NCBI GenBank assembly: GCA_964353455.1
Contig: CAYGWP010000159.1
Span: 1-8,453, forward strand
DNA length: 8,453 bases
DNA from: CAYGWP01 sp964353455
Lineage (GTDB): Bacteria; Planctomycetota; Phycisphaerae; FEN-1346
Direction of reading: 5' to 3'
The translations under genes were made by a program, and so were the position numbers. Of this stretch, positions 6,325 through 8,453 are shown one piece after another. The notes under the pieces are model-generated. The model searched no databases. It had not been told where the DNA came from and worked only from the letters and a program-made list of their open reading frames with translations. How positions within the stretch are numbered: position 1 is the first letter of the stretch; each line of letters starts with the position of its first letter.

Positions 6325-7335
6325 TCACGGGTCTCGTATCCAGAAGACCTCCTGCAAGACGTAGCCCCTGTACCGCTCGTTGCCTGGAATGGGATTGCCG
6401 GAGGCATCCTTCTGGATTGGCAGGCGGTCGTCGGGTGCGTGGGTGGCGACGGTGACCCTGACGGCCCTCGGCCGCTGTGTCTGCTGGCTTGCGGAGCCGA
6501 GGCCGGGCCTCCAGTCATTGAATGAATTGAAGGTAGATACGGGACGCCAGTAATACTTGCCATCCATGGGGGGGGTGGAGGTGGCGGCGCCGTATTCGAG
6601 GACCTCAACCATGAAGTCGCTGGTGCAGGTGGTCATGACGCGGCGGAGGCTCTGGGTGTTGATGGCAAGGCCGGTCCGGGAAGAGGTCGGCCAGACGGTC
6701 AGGCCCGGCACGGGGCCGAGCGAGGCGATGGACCGATTGTTGATGGGATCGGAATTGGCGGCATATTCCGCAAGGGTAAGGACCTTGTTGCGGTCCTCCA
6801 CGTCGATCTTGCCGGTGGGCGGCGAGCCGCTGAAGATCCAGACGCCGCGTCCGAGGATGCCCTTGCGCTGGTCAACCTTGACGTCGCCCGCAGCGCTGGA
6901 CACTGTCCGCACTTCGGTCGGCGTGCGGACGTTAGTGGTGTAGATGACCTCGGCGGCGGTGCCCTTGTAGGCCGACTCGTTCCCGGCCGGGCCCCAGGCC
7001 CCCTCGAAGGCGCCGACGGTGGTCATGGCGAGGACGTCGATGGCGTAGGTCGTCGTGGTGGTGTGGCTTGTGGGGTTCTTGACGATCTTCAGGTATCCTT
7101 CGCGTGTGAGGCCGTCGAAGTCTCGGTGGAGCATGTCGAACAACGCCCGCTGCTGTTCTCGGGCGAAATGGAGGCCCTCGGCATCGCCGGCGGTCTGCGT
7201 GACGATGGCGAAGATCTGGACCACGCCGAGCATCATGACCGTCATGAGGGATGCGGCGGTCACCAGTTCAATAAGCGTGAAGGCGCGGGCTAAGGCTGGC
7301 CGGGCGCATCGTCGGACTGGAGTGTGCCGAATCAC
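6325..7335 (-). CDS. GspJ-like prepilin (minor pseudopilin)
   Basis: The 336-residue product begins with a type IV prepilin signal. A positive leader (MIRHTPVRRCARPALARA) is followed by FTLIEL, with Glu23 at the conserved +5 position and a hydrophobic helix to about residue 46. Cleavage is expected between A18 and F19; the residue at -1 is Ala instead of the usual Gly. After the helix, AREQQRALFDMLHRDFDGL (58-76) resembles the amphipathic region of GspJ, and the C-terminal PRAVRVTVATHAPDDRL also fits that family. GspJ is a pseudopilus tip component, usually about 200 residues, so this copy is long. It starts with GTG 3 nt after the upstream stop, with GGAGAA 6 nt before it inside that gene's end, indicating translational coupling. 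Prepilin identity is firm; the J assignment rests on order and weak similarity, and a PilW-like minor pilin is the alternative. Confidence 0.85.
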   Translation of the reverse strand: MIRHTPVRRCARPALARAFTLIELVTAASLMTVMMLGVVQIFAIVTQTAGDAEGLHFAREQQRALFDMLHRDFDGLTREGYLKIVKNPTSHTTTTTYAIDVLAMTTVGAFEGAWGPAGNESAYKGTAAEVIYTTNVRTPTEVRTVSSAAGDVKVDQRKGILGRGVWIFSGSPPTGKIDVEDRNKVLTLAEYAANSDPINNRSIASLGPVPGLTVWPTSSRTGLAINTQSLRRVMTTCTSDFMVEVLEYGAATSTPPMDGKYYWRPVSTFNSFNDWRPGLGSASQQTQRPRAVRVTVATHAPDDRLPIQKDASGNPIPGNERYRGYVLQEVFWIRDP

Positions 7336-7338
7336 GGT

Positions 7339-8241
7339 CTATTCTCCGATGATGGTATGATAGACGGCCACGGCCCCAGGCAGGACGAACCACTTGTTCG
7401 TGGTGCTGCTCGGCAGATATACTGGATAGATCCCGCTACTAGCCTTCCTGGATTGGTGGAACGTGGCCGGCGAGATCTTGGCTGAAGTCTCAGCGGATTC
7501 GAGCATGTAGGCCTCGCCGCGGAATACGTTTCTGTCCATCATGTACTCGCCGGGGCCCAACTTCAGCCTGAAGTACTGGGACTGGATAATCTGGCTAGGT
7601 TCAGCCCAACCCTTGTCGCGGGGGTATCCATCCAAGAAGGTTGCGATGTTGAAGCCTCCGGCGGACTTATAGACCAGGATCGTAACCCGCCACGGGCCGT
7701 TGGTAGTATTAGTGGTGGGGACGGGGAGGCTATTGTTGATCGGCGTAGCATAGATGACGGCCACGTAGTTGCCCTGTGTCCACAAGGGCAGGGGATATGG
7801 TGGGGCCATGGTCGGAAGGACGCTTGAGACAGCGGTGGGGACCAAGTACCTGCGGGGTGTAATGGGTGCGCCGGTCGAGCCCTGCTCGTACAGGAACGAG
7901 GGCGGGTTGTACTCGCGTTCCTCATCCGGCATGATGGTGGCGGTAAGGGTAGTCTTGTTGATCTCGAGAGGCAGGTTTTTCTTGGTCGCGTCGGTGAGGA
8001 TGGTCTTACTACTGAAGTAGTCGCGGACGGCGGGGGCAACCTTGTTGCGGCGTGCCCGGAGGGTTGCGGCCACGCTGCGGGCACAGAGGGCGGTCATGGT
8101 GGCCTCGTTGCTGCGGCGGCTGGTCTCGACCGCCACGGGGAACACGGAGGCCACCATCGTCAGGCCGATGCCGAGGATGCCCACGGCCATCAGGATTTCG
8201 GTCAGCGTGAAGCCTCGGGTGCAGCGGATTGGTTGCCTCAC
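7339..8241 (-). CDS. PilV/GspI-like prepilin (minor pseudopilin)
   Basis: From the GTG at 8241 the product is 300 residues. Its leader MRQPIRCTRG is followed by FTLTEILMAVGILGIGLTM, a textbook type III prepilin signal: Gly10 at -1, Phe11 at +1, Glu15 at +5, then a membrane helix to about residue 34. The segment VFPVAVETSRRSNEATM is typical of long PilV/GspI-like proteins in planctomycetes and relatives. The remainder is a large periplasmic domain without recognised motifs. A prepilin peptidase encoded elsewhere should cleave and methylate it before assembly into a pilus or pseudopilus tip. The GTG start is chosen over an in-frame ATG at 8334 because AAGGAG lies 6 nt upstream and a strong promoter sits inside the extra 31 codons. 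It is first in the operon and is followed 3 nt after its TAG by the GspJ-like gene. Confidence 0.87.
   Translation of the reverse strand: MRQPIRCTRGFTLTEILMAVGILGIGLTMVASVFPVAVETSRRSNEATMTALCARSVAATLRARRNKVAPAVRDYFSSKTILTDATKKNLPLEINKTTLTATIMPDEEREYNPPSFLYEQGSTGAPITPRRYLVPTAVSSVLPTMAPPYPLPLWTQGNYVAVIYATPINNSLPVPTTNTTNGPWRVTILVYKSAGGFNIATFLDGYPRDKGWAEPSQIIQSQYFRLKLGPGEYMMDRNVFRGEAYMLESAETSAKISPATFHQSRKASSGIYPVYLPSSTTNKWFVLPGAVAVYHTIIGE
7342..7347 (-). promoter_or_regulatory. Ribosome-binding site for the GspJ-like gene
   Basis: GGAGAA on the minus strand lies in the last codons of the PilV/GspI-like gene, 6 nt before the GTG at 7335. Ribosomes finishing the first gene would stop on top of this start, so the two proteins are probably made in step. 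Confidence 0.7.
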
Positions 8242-8247
8242 GGGGTG

Positions 8248-8253
8248 CTCCTT
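8248..8253 (-). promoter_or_regulatory. Ribosome-binding site fixing the GTG start at 8241
   Basis: A perfect AAGGAG on the minus strand is 6 nt upstream of the GTG at 8241. It gives a ten-residue prepilin leader of normal length, whereas the ATG at 8334 would give a 41-residue leader. Confidence 0.85.
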
Positions 8254-8283
8254 GCCTGCGCAACGCCCGACTAACCCGCCAGC

Positions 8284-8312
8284 ATTATAGCGGCCAGGCG
8301 CCTCGTCAACAA
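8284..8312 (-). promoter_or_regulatory. Sigma-70-type promoter of the pilin-like operon
   Basis: A perfect -10 box TATAAT (8289-8284) is preceded by TTGTTG (8312-8307) at exactly 17 nt; an overlapping TTGACG (8309-8304) matches better but is only 14 nt away. Transcription would begin near 8277 and leave a 36-nt leader containing AAGGAG. It is the best promoter match I found upstream of the pilin-like genes. No operator or riboswitch is evident in the leader. Confidence 0.65.
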
Positions 8313-8428
8313 CGGTATTGCGCGAATAGGGCACGGCGTATCACTTTCGGGGGGTGGCATGTCTGTTTCACAAGGGGGTATCGCGCTGCGGGCAATCGTA
8401 CGTGTTTAGAGGCTGTTTCAGAACTGTG

Positions 8429-8450
8429 GCACGCCCGCCCTCGGGCGTGC
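8429..8450. repeat. Perfect hairpin at the right edge
   Basis: GCACGCCCG (8429-8437) and CGGGCGTGC (8442-8450) form a 9-bp perfect stem with a CCCT loop. The window ends 3 nt later, so a T-run cannot be judged. It may terminate a gene beyond the edge, or be a palindromic intergenic repeat. The preceding GAGGCTGTTTCAGAAC (8409-8424) is reminiscent of insertion-sequence ends, but no transposase or matching inverted copy is visible. The stretch 8313-8428 shows no gene. Confidence 0.5.
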
Positions 8451-8453
8451 AAG

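Noticed and set aside
6165..6608. A 147-codon minus-strand open frame covering the inverted repeat
   Set aside because: It is made of repeat sequence and an out-of-frame part of the GspJ-like gene; the stop of the real gene is at 6325.
8242..8453. Riboswitch or small RNA upstream of the operon
   Set aside because: The predicted leader is only 36 nt, and no conserved structured motif is recognisable in the remaining sequence.

Overview
The window looks like chromosomal DNA of a GC-rich bacterium, probably a planctomycete (Phycisphaerae-like). That guess rests on protein style: a BatA-like membrane protein with two von Willebrand A (VWA) domains around a glutamine-amidotransferase-like domain, a very large GspK-like protein with a DNDGDG loop, and long minor-pilin-like proteins. 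No rRNA or marker gene is present to confirm it.

Layout: positions 1-169 hold a short heptamer repeat and a possible promoter. A small PilZ (c-di-GMP receptor) gene runs rightward at 170-514. It converges on a leftward cluster that fills the rest of the window, and a strong hairpin at 611-637 separates the two. In transcription order on the minus strand the cluster is: a promoter with a perfect TATAAT (8284-8312), a PilV/GspI-like prepilin (8241-7339), a GspJ-like prepilin (7335-6325, coupled by a 3-nt gap), a 226-nt spacer with a long inverted heptamer repeat, a giant GspK-like protein (6098-3360), a second heptamer spacer with a possible leaderless promoter, and an 883-residue double-VWA membrane protein (3293-642). 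The right edge (8313-8453) has no gene and ends in a perfect hairpin.

How they may work together: the I-, J- and K-like proteins are the classes that form the tip of a type II secretion pseudopilus or type IV pilus. They should be inserted in the inner membrane and (I and J) processed by a prepilin peptidase encoded elsewhere. The VWA protein is predicted to sit in the same membrane with metal-ion-dependent adhesion sites outside the cytoplasm. No ATPase, platform protein, secretin or peptidase is in the window, so this is an accessory minor-pilin cluster. The PilZ protein might link the neighbourhood to c-di-GMP, but only proximity suggests this.

The most unusual structure lies between the genes. 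Three gaps carry arrays with the same 7-bp period but different unit sequences. One folds into an inverted repeat of about 65 bp per arm inside the operon, and another supplies the -35 box of a promoter whose predicted start lies only 2 nt before an ATG.
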